Positions 1 to 9,747 of a stretch of 64,000 nucleotides of DNA are shown piece after piece. Made by a program: the position numbers and the translations under genes. The notes under the pieces were generated by a model. That model saw only the letters and a program-made list of their open reading frames with translations, did no database searches and had not been told where the DNA came from. How positions within the stretch are numbered: position 1 is the first letter of the stretch; the number at the start of each line of letters is the position of its first letter. Source of the stretch: Mesobacterium_A hydrothermale (lineage in GTDB: Bacteria; Pseudomonadota; Alphaproteobacteria; Rhodobacterales; Rhodobacteraceae); contig NZ_JAYLLH010000010.1 of NCBI RefSeq assembly GCF_035818635.1, forward strand, positions 62,001 to 126,000, read 5' to 3'.

Positions 1-325
1 GCTTGCGCACTTCAACGATATTGAGGTGCAGCTCGCTTGCGGTCATCGCGGCGATTTTCTTGCGCAGGGTTTCGATGTCTGCGCCTTTCTTGCCGATGAT
101 GACGCCCGGACGGGCGGTGTGGATGGTGACGCGGCATTTCTTGTGCGGACGCTCGATGATGACGCGCGCCACACCGGCCTGCTTGCACTCTTCGTGGATG
201 AAATCGCGGATCGCGAGGTCTTCCAGCAGAAGATCACCGTAGTCCTTGGTGTCGGCGTACCAGCGGCTGTCCCAGGTGCGGTTCACCTGCAGGCGCATGC
301 CGATCGGATTGGTTTTGTTACCCAT
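1..325 (-). CDS. rpsC: 30S ribosomal protein S3 (partial, N-terminal part)
   Basis: Small-subunit protein at the mRNA entry channel. Only the first 108 residues are present; the gene runs off the left edge of the window. It starts [16 protein letters not shown], the usual S3 N-terminus, and reaches the KH-domain loop [12 protein letters not shown]. Its ATG overlaps the rplV stop by one base (TAATG), which implies translational coupling. It is the last visible gene of the rplB-rpsS-rplV-rpsC block. Confidence 0.96.
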   Translation of the reverse strand, partial: MGNKTNPIGMRLQVNRTWDSRWYADTKDYGDLLLEDLAIRDFIHEECKQAGVARVIIERPHKKCRVTIHTARPGVIIGKKGADIETLRKKIAAMTASELHLNIVEVRK

Positions 326-705
326 TAGGCTTGCTCCTCGATCTGGCGCACCTTGATGGTGAGTTCCGAAAACGGCTTGTGGATCTTACCGAACCGGCCA
401 CGGGCACGGGGACGACCGCGCTTCATGATCAGGTTCTTGCCCACATAGGCTTCGGCGACGATGAGTTCATCGACGTCCAGGCCGTGGTTGTTTTCGGCGT
501 TGGCGATGGCCGACTGAAGGCACTTCTTCACGTCAACCGCGATCCGTTTTTTCGAGAAGGTCAGGTCCGTCAGGGCCTTGTCCACCTTCTTGCCACGGAT
601 CAGCGCGGCCACCAGGTTCAGTTTCTGCGGGCTGGTGCGAAGCATGCGCAGCTTTGCCATCGCTTCGTTGTCAGCCACGCGGCGGGGGTTCTTTTCCTTG
701 CCCAT
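325..705 (-). CDS. rplV: 50S ribosomal protein L22
   Basis: Large-subunit protein lining the peptide exit tunnel, 126 aa, normal length for alphaproteobacteria. The protein contains the L22 core ([18 protein letters not shown]) and the conserved C-terminal segment [14 protein letters not shown], whose loop is the usual site of macrolide-resistance changes; no insertion or deletion is seen there. It lies 3 bp after rpsS and overlaps rpsC by one base, so it is part of a tightly coupled ribosomal-protein operon. Confidence 0.97.
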   Translation of the reverse strand: MGKEKNPRRVADNEAMAKLRMLRTSPQKLNLVAALIRGKKVDKALTDLTFSKKRIAVDVKKCLQSAIANAENNHGLDVDELIVAEAYVGKNLIMKRGRPRARGRFGKIHKPFSELTIKVRQIEEQA

Positions 706-708
706 GAC

Positions 709-987
709 TTACTTCCGCTTCGCTTTTTTGTCAGCCGCGTGACCGTAGTAGGTCCGGGTCGGCGAATATTCACCGAACTTCTGGCCGATCATGTCTTCGG
801 TTACCAGCACGGGGACGTGCTTCTGGCCATTGTAGACGCCAAACGTCAGGCCCACGAACTGGGGCAGGATCGTCGAGCGGCGCGACCAGATCTTGATGAC
901 TTCGTTCTTGCCGGCTTCGCGCGACTTCTCGGCCTTTTTCAGGACGTAGCTGTCGACAAAGGGGCCCTTCCAAACAGAGCGTGACAT
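709..987 (-). CDS. rpsS: 30S ribosomal protein S19
   Basis: Small-subunit head protein contacting S13 and 16S rRNA. It is 92 aa, starts [20 protein letters not shown] and contains the family signature region [21 protein letters not shown]. It sits 3 bp from rplB and 3 bp from rplV in the canonical S10 order. Nothing unusual is seen. Confidence 0.97.
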   Translation of the reverse strand: MSRSVWKGPFVDSYVLKKAEKSREAGKNEVIKIWSRRSTILPQFVGLTFGVYNGQKHVPVLVTEDMIGQKFGEYSPTRTYYGHAADKKAKRK

Positions 988-990
988 ATA

Positions 991-1833
991 TTAGCGCCCC
1001 TTCTTCTTGGCGTGACGCGAGCGCAGGATGAGCTTCTGCGACGCCTTGTTGGTGTTGCGGGTGCGCGTGCCCTTGGTGTCCTTGCCCCACGGGGTAACCG
1101 GGGTACGACCACCAGAGGTCCGGCCTTCACCACCACCATGGGGGTGATCGATCGGGTTCATCGCGACACCGCGAACCGACGGACGCACGCCCTTGTGGCG
1201 AATACGGCCGGCTTTGCCGTAGTTCTGGTTGCTGTTGTCGGGGTTCGACACTGCACCGACGGTCGCCATGCATTCCTGACGCACCAGGCGCAGTTCGCCC
1301 GAGGACAGGCGGATCTGGGCATAGCCACCATCACGGCCGACGAACTGGGCATAGGTGCCAGCGGCGCGTGCGATCTGACCGCCCTTGCCGGGCTTCAGTT
1401 CGATGTTGTGGACGATCGTCCCGATCGGCATGCCCGAGAACGGCATCGCGTTGCCGGGCTTGATGTCGGCCTTGGTCGAAGCGACAACCTTGTCACCCAC
1501 GGCCAGGCGCTGCGGCGCCAGGATGTAGGCCTGTTCGCCATCTTCATACTTGATCAGCGCGATAAAGGCGGTCCGGTTCGGATCGTATTCGATCCGCTCG
1601 ACGGTGGCCGCCACGTCGAACTTGTTGCGCTTGAAATCGACGATCCGATAGAGGCGCTTTGCCCCACCCCCGCGACGACGCGAGGTGATCCGCCCGGTGT
1701 TGTTCCGGCCGCCCGACTTCGTCAGACCCTCGGTGAGGGCCTTGACAGGACGTCCTTTCCACAGCTCCGAACGGTCGATCAGCACCAGCCCGCGCTGGCC
1801 CGGCGTCGTCGGCTTATACGACTTGAGTGCCAT
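991..1833 (-). CDS. rplB: 50S ribosomal protein L2
   Basis: Core large-subunit protein needed for peptidyl-transferase assembly. It is 280 aa, starts [17 protein letters not shown], and carries the conserved [19 protein letters not shown] stretch near the C-terminus with the essential histidine. In most bacteria rplB follows rplW immediately; here 353 bp separate them, holding a terminator, a promoter and two GC-rich hairpins. L2 and downstream genes are therefore probably transcribed from their own promoter. Function is certain; the regulation is inferred. Confidence 0.97.
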   Translation of the reverse strand: MALKSYKPTTPGQRGLVLIDRSELWKGRPVKALTEGLTKSGGRNNTGRITSRRRGGGAKRLYRIVDFKRNKFDVAATVERIEYDPNRTAFIALIKYEDGEQAYILAPQRLAVGDKVVASTKADIKPGNAMPFSGMPIGTIVHNIELKPGKGGQIARAAGTYAQFVGRDGGYAQIRLSSGELRLVRQECMATVGAVSNPDNSNQNYGKAGRIRHKGVRPSVRGVAMNPIDHPHGGGEGRTSGGRTPVTPWGKDTKGTRTRNTNKASQKLILRSRHAKKKGR

Positions 1834-1857
1834 GCTTTCTGTCTTCCGTTAGCTAAT

Positions 1858-1877
1858 GCCCCGGATCAGCCCGGGGC
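1858..1877 (-). promoter_or_regulatory. GC-rich hairpin in rplB leader (proximal)
   Basis: Inverted repeat with arms GCCCCGG and CCGGGGC around a 6-base loop, about 25 bases upstream of the rplB ATG. Its arms are the same words as those of the hairpin at 1978-2000, so the two could pair with each other in alternative folds. No U-tract follows it. Role unknown; a translational or attenuation element is inferred. Confidence 0.4.
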
Positions 1878-1977
1878 GATGTTGAGGCCCCCCGAAGGTG
1901 ACCGATGATATAGGGCCCCGAAGGTCCCCGGTTAGGCGTTCCGCCTGCTGTCTGCACCGGGATGCGAACAACAGCAA

Positions 1978-2000
1978 AGCCCCGGAACGAATCCGGGGCT
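1978..2000 (-). promoter_or_regulatory. GC-rich hairpin in rplB leader (distal, attenuator-like)
   Basis: Perfect 8-bp stem (AGCCCCGG / CCGGGGCT) with a 7-base loop. On the minus strand it is followed by TTGCTGTTGTT, a weak U-rich tail. It lies just downstream of the predicted rplB promoter start site, so it could act as an attenuator in the 5' leader. Its arm words recur at 1858-1877. Confidence 0.4.
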
Positions 2001-2014
2001 GCTGCGGATGAGGC

Positions 2015-2043
2015 CGTTTAGGGGAAGTTGGGTGGGGGGTCAA
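2015..2043 (-). promoter_or_regulatory. Candidate sigma-70 promoter for rplB-rpsS-rplV-rpsC
   Basis: On the minus strand TTGACC (2043-2038) is followed after exactly 17 bases by TAAACG (2020-2015). It lies after the terminator that follows rplW and before rplB, giving a leader of about 170 bases. The -10 word matches that proposed upstream of the second tuf gene. Inferred from sequence only. Confidence 0.5.
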
Positions 2044-2113
2044 GGGCTACGAGGAAACTGAAACTTCGAGCAGCTGAAAGACGGACGCAGCCAGGTTTCG
2101 GTACGTAGAAAGA

Positions 2114-2150
2114 TGTAAAAGGCCCCCGCATCTCTGCGGGGGCCTTTCGG
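2114..2150 (-). terminator. Intrinsic terminator after rplW
   Basis: A 13-bp perfect stem (AAAGGCCCCCGCA / TGCGGGGGCCTTT) with a 4-base loop. On the minus strand it is followed by TTTTACA. It lies about 40 bases downstream of the rplW stop codon. The structure is near symmetric, but the neighbouring genes are all on the minus strand. Together with 2015-2043 it fills the 353-bp rplW-rplB gap. Confidence 0.75.
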
Positions 2151-2186
2151 TTTGCCGGAGGCGGATTTCTCGATCCGCCGGCGTGA

Positions 2187-2483
2187 TTACAACCCGGTCG
2201 ACACGTCGATCGTGTTGCCCTCTTCGAGGGTCACGTAGGCTTTCTTGACGTCTTTCCGCTTGCCCAGCTGGCCGCGGAAGCGCTTGGCCTTGCCCTTGGT
2301 GATGGTGGTGTTGACCGCCTTCACCTTGACACCGAACAGCGCCTCGACCGCGTCCTTGATCGCCGGCTTGTTGGCCGACATCGCCACTTCGAAAACCACT
2401 GCGCCGTTTTCCGACGCCATGGTGGATTTCTCGGTGATGATCGGCTTGCGGATCACATCGTACTGTGCTGCTTTCGCGCTCAT
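2187..2483 (-). CDS. rplW: 50S ribosomal protein L23
   Basis: Large-subunit protein at the tunnel exit, docking site for trigger factor and SRP. It is 98 aa with the family features [15 protein letters not shown] near the N-terminus and [18 protein letters not shown]. Its start overlaps the rplD stop by 4 bp. It is the last gene before a strong terminator, so it probably closes the rpsJ-rplC-rplD-rplW transcript. Confidence 0.97.
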   Translation of the reverse strand: MSAKAAQYDVIRKPIITEKSTMASENGAVVFEVAMSANKPAIKDAVEALFGVKVKAVNTTITKGKAKRFRGQLGKRKDVKKAYVTLEEGNTIDVSTGL

Positions 2484-3097
2484 TTCAGTCGAGCCTCCAG
2501 TGCTTCGACACCTGCCTTGGTGAGCACCAGGGTGTCACGCTTCAGGATGTCATAGACGTTGGCACCCATGCTGGGCAGAACGTCGAGGCCGTCGATGTTG
2601 GCAGCGGCGCGGGCGAAGCCCTCGTTCACTGCGGCACCGTCGATGACCAGCGCGCGCTTCCAGCCCAGGTTCTTGATCTGGGTCGCCAGGGTTTTGGTCT
2701 TGCCGTCGCTGTCCAGGGTGTCGATCACCACCAGTGCGCCCGACTTGGCCTTGGCCGACAGCGCCAGCTTCAGACCCAGGGCCCGCACCTTCTTGGGCAG
2801 GTCGTGGCCGTGGCTGCGCGGGGTCGGACCCTTGTAGATGCCGCCCTTGCGGAAGATCGGCGCCTTGCGGGAGCCGTGGCGTGCGCCGCCGGTACCCTTC
2901 TGGCGATAGATCTTCTTGGTCGAGTACGACACTTCCGAACGGCCCAGGACCTTGTGGGTACCGGCCTGCGCCTTGTTGCGCTGCCAGCGGACCACGCGGT
3001 GCAGGATGTCCGCACGCGGTTCGAGATCAAAGATCTCGTCGGCCAGGTCGACCGAACCTGCGGCTGCGCCGTCAAGCTTGATCACGTCGAGTTTCAT
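2480..3097 (-). CDS. rplD: 50S ribosomal protein L4
   Basis: Large-subunit protein with a loop reaching the exit tunnel; in enterobacteria L4 also represses its own operon. It is 205 aa with the hallmark segment [19 protein letters not shown]. It overlaps rplC at its start (4 bp) and rplW at its end (4 bp), a coupled arrangement. Whether L4 autoregulation operates here cannot be seen. Confidence 0.97.
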   Translation of the reverse strand: MKLDVIKLDGAAAGSVDLADEIFDLEPRADILHRVVRWQRNKAQAGTHKVLGRSEVSYSTKKIYRQKGTGGARHGSRKAPIFRKGGIYKGPTPRSHGHDLPKKVRALGLKLALSAKAKSGALVVIDTLDSDGKTKTLATQIKNLGWKRALVIDGAAVNEGFARAAANIDGLDVLPSMGANVYDILKRDTLVLTKAGVEALEARLK

Positions 3098-3819
3098 GCC
3101 TCGCCTCCTTCTTGAGCCGGGGCTTCTTCAGCCGCGGAGGCCTGAGCCGAGCGCAGGGCTGCGGGCAGGACCAGGTTGTCGGGGACAGGCTTCTTGACGG
3201 CATCCTTGATGGTCACCCAGCCACCCTTGGCACCGGGAACGGCGCCCTTGATCATGATGATGCCGCGATCGGCATCGGTTTTCACGACCTGCAGGTTCTG
3301 TGTGGTCACCTTGGCGGCCCCCATGTGGCCGGCCATCTTCTTGCCCTTGAACACGCGGCCCGGGTCCTGACACTGACCCGTGGAACCGTGCGAACGGTGC
3401 GAGATCGACACGCCGTGCGAGGCGCGCAGACCGCCGAAGTTGTGCCGTTTCATGGCACCGGCGAACCCCTTACCGATCGAGGTCCCCGACACGTCCACGT
3501 ACTGACCTTCGAAGTAGTGATCGGCGGTGATTTCCTCACCCACGGCGATCAGGTTTTCGGGGGCCACGCGGAACTCGGCCACTTTCCGCTTCGGCTCCAC
3601 GTTCGCCTTGGCGAAGTGGCCACGCATCGCTTTCGAGACGCGCTTTGCCTTGATGGAACCGGTGCCGAGCTGAACGGCGGAATACCCGTGCTCATCTGCG
3701 GTGCGCTGAGCGACGACCTGAAGGTTGTCCAGTTGAAGAACGGTCACAGGAATCTGCTTGCCGTCTTCCATGAACAGCCGGGTCATGCCCAGTTTCTTTG
3801 CGATAACTCCAGAGCGCAT
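3094..3819 (-). CDS. rplC: 50S ribosomal protein L3
   Basis: Early-assembly large-subunit protein near the peptidyl-transferase centre. It is 241 aa, starting [16 protein letters not shown], with the signature [19 protein letters not shown] followed by [20 protein letters not shown]. The C-terminus carries an Ala/Glu-rich tail ([14 protein letters not shown]), which makes it longer than the E. coli protein (about 209 aa). It overlaps rplD by 4 bp. Confidence 0.97.
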   Translation of the reverse strand: MRSGVIAKKLGMTRLFMEDGKQIPVTVLQLDNLQVVAQRTADEHGYSAVQLGTGSIKAKRVSKAMRGHFAKANVEPKRKVAEFRVAPENLIAVGEEITADHYFEGQYVDVSGTSIGKGFAGAMKRHNFGGLRASHGVSISHRSHGSTGQCQDPGRVFKGKKMAGHMGAAKVTTQNLQVVKTDADRGIIMIKGAVPGAKGGWVTIKDAVKKPVPDNLVLPAALRSAQASAAEEAPAQEGGEA

Positions 3820-3834
3820 TTCTGTATGCCCCCC

Positions 3835-4143
3835 TTACACCTTGATCTCGACATCCACGCCGGCGGCGAGGTCGAGCTTCATCAGCGCGTCCACCGTCTG
3901 CGGGGTCGGATCTACGATGTCGAGCAGGCGCTTGTGGGTGCGCATCTCGAACTGATCGCGGGATTTCTTGTCGACGTGAGGACCACGGAGAACCGTGAAT
4001 TTCTCAATCTTGTTCGGCAGCGGGATCGGGCCGCGCACTTGGGCGCCCGTCCGCTTGGCGGTGTTGACGATTTCCTGCGTCGACGCATCGAGGACGCGGT
4101 AGTCAAACGCCTTGAGCCGGATGCGGATGTTCTGGCTTTGCAT
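3835..4143 (-). CDS. rpsJ: 30S ribosomal protein S10
   Basis: Small-subunit protein, also NusE in antitermination with NusB/NusG. It is 102 aa, starts [19 protein letters not shown] and contains the signature [19 protein letters not shown]. First gene of the S10 group, 15 bp ahead of rplC and 148 bp after tuf; that interval holds a perfect palindrome (4211-4244) but no clear promoter. Confidence 0.97.
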   Translation of the reverse strand: MQSQNIRIRLKAFDYRVLDASTQEIVNTAKRTGAQVRGPIPLPNKIEKFTVLRGPHVDKKSRDQFEMRTHKRLLDIVDPTPQTVDALMKLDLAAGVDVEIKV

Positions 4144-4210
4144 TGATCTTGGCCTTCATTGGCGTTGCGGTTGAGAGGAAGACACAGGACCACCCTGCCC
4201 CTTCTTCGAA

Positions 4211-4244
4211 CCGTGTGGGGTGGGCACTGCTGCCCACCCCACGG
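4211..4244. repeat. REP-like palindrome between tuf and rpsJ
   Basis: A perfect 12-bp inverted repeat (GTGGGGTGGGCA / TGCCCACCCCAC) separated by CTGC at 4215-4242. No U-tract follows on either side. The GTGGGGT core is shared with the repeats on the other side of tuf at 5497-5554, so these look like members of one interspersed palindromic family. Confidence 0.6.
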
Positions 4245-4291
4245 GGTATTTCCTGCGCTGCGCCCGAAGGCGCAGCAACCGTTTCCAGGTC

Positions 4292-5467
4292 TTATTCGAT
4301 GACCTTGGAGACGACGCCCGAACCGACGGTGCGGCCGCCTTCGCGGATGGCGAAGCGCAGGCCGTCTTCCATGGCGATCGGCGCGATCAGCTCGACGGTG
4401 AACTTCAGGTTGTCGCCCGGCATCACCATCTCGGTGCCTTCCGGCAGCTCAACCGTCCCGGTCACGTCGGTGGTCCGGAAGTAGAACTGCGGACGGTAGT
4501 TCGCGAAGAACGGCGTGTGACGGCCGCCTTCTTCCTTGGTCAGGATGTAGACCTCGGCTTCGAACTTGGTGTGCGGGTTCACCGATTTCGGCTTGCACAG
4601 CACCTGGCCACGCTCAACCGCCTCGCGGTCGATGCCGCGCAGCAGCGCGCCGATGTTGTCGCCGGCTTCCCCGCGGTCCAGCAGCTTGCGGAACATTTCA
4701 ACACCGGTACAGGTGGTGGTCTGCGTGTCCTTCAGGCCGACGATCTCGATGGTGTCACCCACGTTGATCACGCCACGCTCGACACGGCCGGTCACAACCG
4801 TGCCGCGGCCCGAGATCGAGAACACGTCTTCGATCGGCATCAGGAACGGCTGGTCAACCGCGCGCTCCGGCTGCGGGATGTACGCGTCAACCGCTGCCAT
4901 CAGTTCGCGGATCTTGTTCTCGCCGATTTCCGGGTCACGGCCTTCCATCGCCGCCAGCGCGGAACCCGCGATGATCGGAATGTCGTCGCCCGGGAAGTCG
5001 TACTCGGACAGCAGCTCGCGCACTTCCATTTCCACCAGCTCAAGCAGTTCCTCGTCGTCAACCTGGTCGACCTTGTTGAGGAACACCACCATCGCCGGAA
5101 TACCGACCTGACGGCCCAGCAGGATGTGCTCGCGGGTCTGCGGCATCGGGCCGTCAGCCGCGTTCACAACCAGGATCGCGCCGTCCATCTGCGCCGCACC
5201 GGTGATCATGTTCTTCACGTAGTCGGCGTGGCCGGGGCAGTCGACGTGCGCATAGTGACGCGCGTCGGTTTCGTATTCCACGTGCGCGGTCGAGATGGTG
5301 ATCCCGCGGGCTTTCTCTTCCGGCGCGCCGTCAATCTGGTCATACGCCTTGAAGTCACCGAAATACTTCGTGATCGCAGCCGTCAGCGTCGTCTTGCCGT
5401 GGTCAACGTGACCGATCGTGCCGATGTTGCAGTGCGGCTTGCCGCGCTCAAACTTTTCCTTTGCCAT
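4292..5467 (-). CDS. tuf: Elongation factor Tu (copy 1)
   Basis: GTPase delivering aminoacyl-tRNA to the ribosome. It is 391 aa with P-loop GHVDHGKT at residues 19-26, DCPGH near residue 81 and NKVD near 136, followed by the two beta-barrel domains. Protein sequence is identical to the second copy at 26369-27544. Comparing the nucleotides by eye I found one difference (C at 4382, T at 26459, synonymous). It lies in the str operon after fusA, flanked on both sides by palindromic repeats. Confidence 0.98.
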   Translation of the reverse strand: MAKEKFERGKPHCNIGTIGHVDHGKTTLTAAITKYFGDFKAYDQIDGAPEEKARGITISTAHVEYETDARHYAHVDCPGHADYVKNMITGAAQMDGAILVVNAADGPMPQTREHILLGRQVGIPAMVVFLNKVDQVDDEELLELVEMEVRELLSEYDFPGDDIPIIAGSALAAMEGRDPEIGENKIRELMAAVDAYIPQPERAVDQPFLMPIEDVFSISGRGTVVTGRVERGVINVGDTIEIVGLKDTQTTTCTGVEMFRKLLDRGEAGDNIGALLRGIDREAVERGQVLCKPKSVNPHTKFEAEVYILTKEEGGRHTPFFANYRPQFYFRTTDVTGTVELPEGTEMVMPGDNLKFTVELIAPIAMEDGLRFAIREGGRTVGSGVVSKVIE

Positions 5468-5496
5468 GGATTTGGCTCCTTTTTTCGTTGTCGGAT

Positions 5497-5554
5497 GGTG
5501 GGGTCAAACCCCACCCTACGGTGGTGGGTAGGGCGGGGCGTGACCCCGCCACCC
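5497..5554. repeat. Double REP-like palindrome between fusA and tuf
   Basis: Two adjacent inverted repeats: GGTGGGGT / ACCCCACC at 5497-5515 with a 3-base loop, then GGCGGGG / CCCCGCC around CGTGA within 5525-5554. The block fills nearly the whole 90-bp fusA-tuf interval. It resembles palindromic repeats I recall as frequent between genes in Rhodobacterales; copy number in this genome cannot be judged from one window. Confidence 0.55.
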
Positions 5555-5557
5555 GGC

Positions 5558-7681
5558 TTATGCGTATTTCGCCTGGATCTCGTCCGAGATGTTCTGCGGC
5601 ACCGGATCGTAATGATCGAACTGCATCGTGAACTGGGCGCGGCCCGAGGACATCGAGCGCAGGTTGTTGATGTAGCCGAACATGTTCGCCAGCGGCACGA
5701 AGGCATTGATCGCAATCGCGTTGCCGCGGGTATCCTGACCCTGAACCTGGCCGCGACGCGACGTCAGGTCGCCGATGATCGAACCGGTGTATTCTTCCGG
5801 GGTCACAACCTCGACCTTCATGATCGGTTCCAGCAGCTTGGCGCCAGCTTTCTTCAGACCTTCGCGCATGCACATACGCGCAGCGATTTCGAATGCCAGA
5901 ACGCTGGAGTCCACATCGTGGTACTTACCATCGATCAGAGCCACCTTGAAGTCGATCACCGGGAAGCCTGCCAGCGGACCGGAGTCCATGACCGACTTGA
6001 TGCCCTTTTCGACGCCAGGAATGTATTCCTTCGGCACCGCGCCACCAACGATACGGGATTCGAAGGAATAGCCTTCGCCCGGCTCGGTCGGAGAGATGAC
6101 CATTTTGACTTCTGCGAACTGACCCGAACCACCCGACTGTTTCTTGTGCGTGTAGGCGTGCTCGATTTCGTGGCCGATGGTTTCACGGTATGCCACCTGC
6201 GGCGCACCGATGTTGGCTTCGACCTTGAATTCGCGCTTCAGACGATCCACCAGGATGTCCAGGTGAAGTTCGCCCATGCCCTTCATGATGGTCTGACCCG
6301 ATTCCAGGTCGGTTTCCACGCGGAAGGACGGGTCTTCGGCGGCCAGACGGGCCAGACCCTGGGACATCTTTTCCTGGTCGTTCTTGGTCTTCGGCTCGAC
6401 AGCGATCTCGATCACCGGATCGGGGAAGGTCATGGTTTCCAGAACCACCTGCTTGTTGGAGTCACACAGGGTGTCACCGGTGGTGGTTTCCTTCAGACCT
6501 GCCAGCGCGATGATGTCGCCGGCAAACGCTTCTTCGATTTCCTCGCGGTTGTTCGAGTGCATCATCATCATACGGCCAATGCGCTCGCGCTTGCCCTTGG
6601 TGGAGTTGATGATGCCGTCGCCCTTTTTCAGCACGCCCGAATAGATGCGGGTGAAGGTCAGCGAACCAACAAACGGGTCGTTCATGATCTTGAACGCCAG
6701 CGCCGAGAACGGCTGCTCGTCGTCTGCCGAGCGCGCGATGTTGCGCTCTTCGTTTTCGTCGCCCGGTGCAAAGCCCATATAGGCCGGCACGTCGAGCGGC
6801 GACGGCAGGAAGTCGACAACCGCGTTCAGCAGAGGCTGCACGCCCTTGTTCTTGAACGCCGAACCACCCAGAACCGGAACGAAGGACAGCGACAGTGTGC
6901 CCTTGCGGATCAGCTTGCGCAGGGTGTCCTCGTCAGGCTCGTTGCCCTCAAGGTACGCTTCCATCGCGTCGTCGTCCATTTCGACGGCATGCTCGACCAG
7001 ATGCGAACGCCATTCGTCGGCCAGGTCTTGCAGGTCTTCGCGGATCGGCTGACGCACCCAGGAGGCGCCCAGGTCTTCGCCTTTCCAGACCCACTCTTCC
7101 ATCTTGACCAGATCGACAATGCCTTCCAGCTTGTCTTCTGCACCAATCGGGAAGTTGACGGGAACCGGGGTTGCGCCGGTGCGGTCCTTGATCATCTTCA
7201 CGCAGTTGAAGAAGTCGGCACCGATCTTGTCCATCTTGTTGACGAACACCATGCGCGGGACCTTGTAGCGGTCAGCCTGACGCCACACGGTTTCGGTCTG
7301 GGGTTCAACACCGGCGTTCGCATCCAGCAGGGCCACAGCACCATCAAGAACCGCCAGCGACCGTTCAACTTCAATGGTGAAGTCCACGTGGCCGGGGGTG
7401 TCGATGATATTGAAACGCACCTTGGTGTCCGACGTGCCTTCGGCGGTCGGGTCTTCTTGGCGCTGCCAGAAGGTGGTGGTCGCAGCCGATGTGATGGTGA
7501 TGCCGCGTTCCTGTTCCTGCTCCATCCAGTCCATGGTCGCGGCGCCGTCGTGGACTTCGCCGATCTTGTGGGACTTGCCGGTGTAGTAGAGGATGCGCTC
7601 GGTCGTCGTGGTCTTGCCCGCGTCGATGTGGGCCATGATCCCGAAGTTGCGATAGCGCGTCAGCGGATATTCGCGTGCCAT
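5558..7681 (-). CDS. fusA: Elongation factor G
   Basis: GTPase that drives translocation and, with RRF, ribosome recycling. It is 707 aa with P-loop AHIDAGKT at residues 17-24, DTPGHVDF and NKMD in the G domain, then domains II-V ending in the C-terminal segment [16 protein letters not shown]. It lies 14 bp downstream of rpsG and upstream of tuf, the standard str order. Length and motifs are normal. Confidence 0.98.
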   Translation of the reverse strand: MAREYPLTRYRNFGIMAHIDAGKTTTTERILYYTGKSHKIGEVHDGAATMDWMEQEQERGITITSAATTTFWQRQEDPTAEGTSDTKVRFNIIDTPGHVDFTIEVERSLAVLDGAVALLDANAGVEPQTETVWRQADRYKVPRMVFVNKMDKIGADFFNCVKMIKDRTGATPVPVNFPIGAEDKLEGIVDLVKMEEWVWKGEDLGASWVRQPIREDLQDLADEWRSHLVEHAVEMDDDAMEAYLEGNEPDEDTLRKLIRKGTLSLSFVPVLGGSAFKNKGVQPLLNAVVDFLPSPLDVPAYMGFAPGDENEERNIARSADDEQPFSALAFKIMNDPFVGSLTFTRIYSGVLKKGDGIINSTKGKRERIGRMMMMHSNNREEIEEAFAGDIIALAGLKETTTGDTLCDSNKQVVLETMTFPDPVIEIAVEPKTKNDQEKMSQGLARLAAEDPSFRVETDLESGQTIMKGMGELHLDILVDRLKREFKVEANIGAPQVAYRETIGHEIEHAYTHKKQSGGSGQFAEVKMVISPTEPGEGYSFESRIVGGAVPKEYIPGVEKGIKSVMDSGPLAGFPVIDFKVALIDGKYHDVDSSVLAFEIAARMCMREGLKKAGAKLLEPIMKVEVVTPEEYTGSIIGDLTSRRGQVQGQDTRGNAIAINAFVPLANMFGYINNLRSMSSGRAQFTMQFDHYDPVPQNISDEIQAKYA

Positions 7682-7695
7682 GATGAGTTGTCCTC

Positions 7696-8166
7696 TTACC
7701 AGCGGTAGTGGCTGAACGCCTTGTTGGCGTCGGCCATTTTGTGGGTGTCTTCGCGCTTCTTGACAGCGGAACCCCGCGACTGAACCGCATCCAGCAGTTC
7801 ACCGGCCAGGCGCTCTTCCATGGTGTTTTCGTTGCGGTTGCGCGACGCAGCGATCAGCCAGCGGATGGCCAGGGCTTCGCGGCGCTCGGGGCGCACTTCG
7901 ACCGGAACCTGATAGGTGGCACCACCAACCCGGCGGGAGCGAACCTCGACCGACGGCTTGATGTTGTCCAGCGCCTCGTGGAACACTTCCACGGGGGCCC
8001 GCTTCACCTTGGTTTCAACGCGGTCCAGCGCGTTGTAAACGATGCGTTCCGCGACCGACTTCTTACCGTCGATCATCAGGTTGTTCATGAACTTGGTCAG
8101 AACCCGGTCACCATATTTGGCGTCGGGCAGGACTTCGCGCTTTTCTGCGGCGTGACGACGAGACAT
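7696..8166 (-). CDS. rpsG: 30S ribosomal protein S7
   Basis: Primary 16S rRNA-binding protein of the small-subunit head; in E. coli it also represses the str operon. It is 156 aa, starts [20 protein letters not shown], and carries the signature region [20 protein letters not shown]. It sits 12 bp after rpsL and 14 bp before fusA. Confidence 0.97.
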   Translation of the reverse strand: MSRRHAAEKREVLPDAKYGDRVLTKFMNNLMIDGKKSVAERIVYNALDRVETKVKRAPVEVFHEALDNIKPSVEVRSRRVGGATYQVPVEVRPERREALAIRWLIAASRNRNENTMEERLAGELLDAVQSRGSAVKKREDTHKMADANKAFSHYRW

Positions 8167-8178
8167 CTGTAATTCCTC

Positions 8179-8550
8179 TTACTTCGGACGCTTCGCGCCA
8201 TACTTGGAGCGACGCTGCTTCCGGTCCTTGACGCCCTGGGTATCCAGAACACCACGCAGGATGTGATAACGAACGCCGGGAAGGTCTTTCACACGGCCGC
8301 CGCGGATCAGGACAACCGAGTGTTCCTGAAGGTTGTGGCTTTCACCGGGGATGTAGCTGATGACTTCGTAACCGTTGGTCAGACGGACCTTGGCCACCTT
8401 CCGCATTGCCGAGTTCGGCTTCTTCGGGGTGGTGGTATAGACGCGGGTGCAAACACCGCGCTTCTGGGGGCACTGCTCCAGGTGCTGGGACTTGGAGCGC
8501 TTGACTTTCGGCTGCCGCGGCTTGCGGATCAGCTGCTGGATCGTTGGCAT
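8179..8550 (-). CDS. rpsL: 30S ribosomal protein S12
   Basis: Decoding-centre protein, 123 aa. The start at 8550 ([15 protein letters not shown]) is the invariant S12 N-terminus; an in-frame upstream ATG at 8589 would add 13 non-conserved residues. The lysines in TTPKKPNS and [11 protein letters not shown], where streptomycin-resistance changes occur, are wild type. First gene of the str operon, about 270 bases downstream of a good promoter. Confidence 0.97.
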   Translation of the reverse strand: MPTIQQLIRKPRQPKVKRSKSQHLEQCPQKRGVCTRVYTTTPKKPNSAMRKVAKVRLTNGYEVISYIPGESHNLQEHSVVLIRGGRVKDLPGVRYHILRGVLDTQGVKDRKQRRSKYGAKRPK

Positions 8551-8827
8551 TGGGTTCTTTCCCCGTATCAGCTCACATATGTGGTGCACGGGGCGTCCCG
8601 TGCGGTTCGAATTTCTGGATCACGCTTGCGTCCAAGCGGACCGGTGATGGTTCAGGACCAAAGCGCCAAGGCACATCGGCATGTGCCGACGCAAAAAATC
8701 CGCATTCGTCCCCAATTCCGGGAACGACGCGGTGGATGCCCAGAGGATCGGGGCCTGTGCCCGGATCGTGACCGCTACAGTTCTGATTTCAGCGTCGGGA
8801 TTGCCCCCTATCGCCGAGATAGCGCGG

Positions 8828-8856
8828 CGTATATGGGGAGTCGCAGTCGTTGTCAA
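8828..8856 (-). promoter_or_regulatory. Sigma-70 promoter of the str operon (rpsL-rpsG-fusA-tuf)
   Basis: On the minus strand a perfect TTGACA (8856-8851) is followed after 17 bases by TATACG (8833-8828). It lies in the 390-bp divergent gap between rpsL (8550) and the rhamnosyltransferase-like gene (8941). The implied rpsL leader is about 270 bases; I see no protein gene or clear terminator hairpin in that leader. Confidence 0.65.
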
Positions 8857-8940
8857 CAGCAGCGAAGCCGCTTGCCCGCGGATCGTCTGCCTGCCAAGCT
8901 TTTGCGAAGCTTTACCCAAACCACCATGAAAGGACGGAAG

Positions 8941-9747
8941 ATGCAAGTGATCGGGTTGTGCCGGTTTTCCTATCCTGCCGAAGGCGGATTTCAGGTCGCG
9001 CACGACAGCATCGCAGAGCGCATCGCCTATCTCTACGACCCTGCCCGGCTCGAGGATCGGTTCCGGCATTTCGAAACGCTGTGCCTGCCCGGATTGAAAG
9101 CCCAGACCGACCCCGATTTCACCCTGTTGATCCTGACCGGCGACAGCCTGCCCGGCTGGGCACGGGACCGGCTGACCGATCTGTGCCGCGACTTCCCGCA
9201 GGCGCGGATCCTCCAGCAGCCACCGATGCCTCATCGCAAGGTCTGCAACACGGTACTGAACGACGCCCGCGCCCCCGGGGCGCCCTGCCTGCAATTCCGG
9301 CATGACGATGATGATGCGGTGGCGGTGGATTTCGTCGCCCGCCTGCGCGCCGCCGCCCGCGATGCGGCTCCGCTGATCGCGCGCGAACGCCATGTCGCCA
9401 TTGATTTCAACCGGGGCTTCGTTGCCGAAGCGGGACCAGACGGGATTTGCGCCAGCGAATCCGTGCATCCATTCTGGGGCGTTGCGCTGGCCATGGCGGT
9501 CAATGCCGGTGTGCGGCAGACGATCATGAACTTCGCCCACAGCAAGATGCCGCGTTTCATGCCCAGCCTGAGCTACACCGACAGCGCCATGTATGTCCGC
9601 GGGCACAACCGCTTCAACGATTCGCGCCAGGGGGACAAGACCAGGATCGAGAACCTGTTGCCGCTGGGACCAGAGGCGGAACGCCTGTTTGCCGACCGTT
9701 TTGCCATTGATTGCGATCAGGTCCGCCGCGCGTTCGCCACCGCCTGA
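8941..9747 (+). CDS. Putative rhamnosyltransferase-like glycosyltransferase
   Basis: A 268-aa cytoplasmic protein resembling the putative rhamnosyl transferase family (Pfam Rhamno_transf type). Visible features are the N-terminal segment VIGLCRFSYP, the stretch GLKAQTDPDFTLLILTGDSLP, and an acidic FRHDDDDAVAVDFV motif that could bind a nucleotide-sugar/metal like a DXD. The start at 8941 is chosen because AAGGACGG lies 7 bases upstream. It is convergent with, and overlaps by 31 bp, the EamA gene. Substrate unknown; a role in surface polysaccharide is inferred from family. Confidence 0.75.
   Translation: MQVIGLCRFSYPAEGGFQVAHDSIAERIAYLYDPARLEDRFRHFETLCLPGLKAQTDPDFTLLILTGDSLPGWARDRLTDLCRDFPQARILQQPPMPHRKVCNTVLNDARAPGAPCLQFRHDDDDAVAVDFVARLRAAARDAAPLIARERHVAIDFNRGFVAEAGPDGICASESVHPFWGVALAMAVNAGVRQTIMNFAHSKMPRFMPSLSYTDSAMYVRGHNRFNDSRQGDKTRIENLLPLGPEAERLFADRFAIDCDQVRRAFATA

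Noticed and set aside
4220..7708. A 1,162-codon open frame on the plus strand opposite tuf and fusA
   Set aside because: Its start resembles the one opposite the second tuf copy because the tuf genes are identical; it is a shadow of tuf/fusA and has no plausible family.
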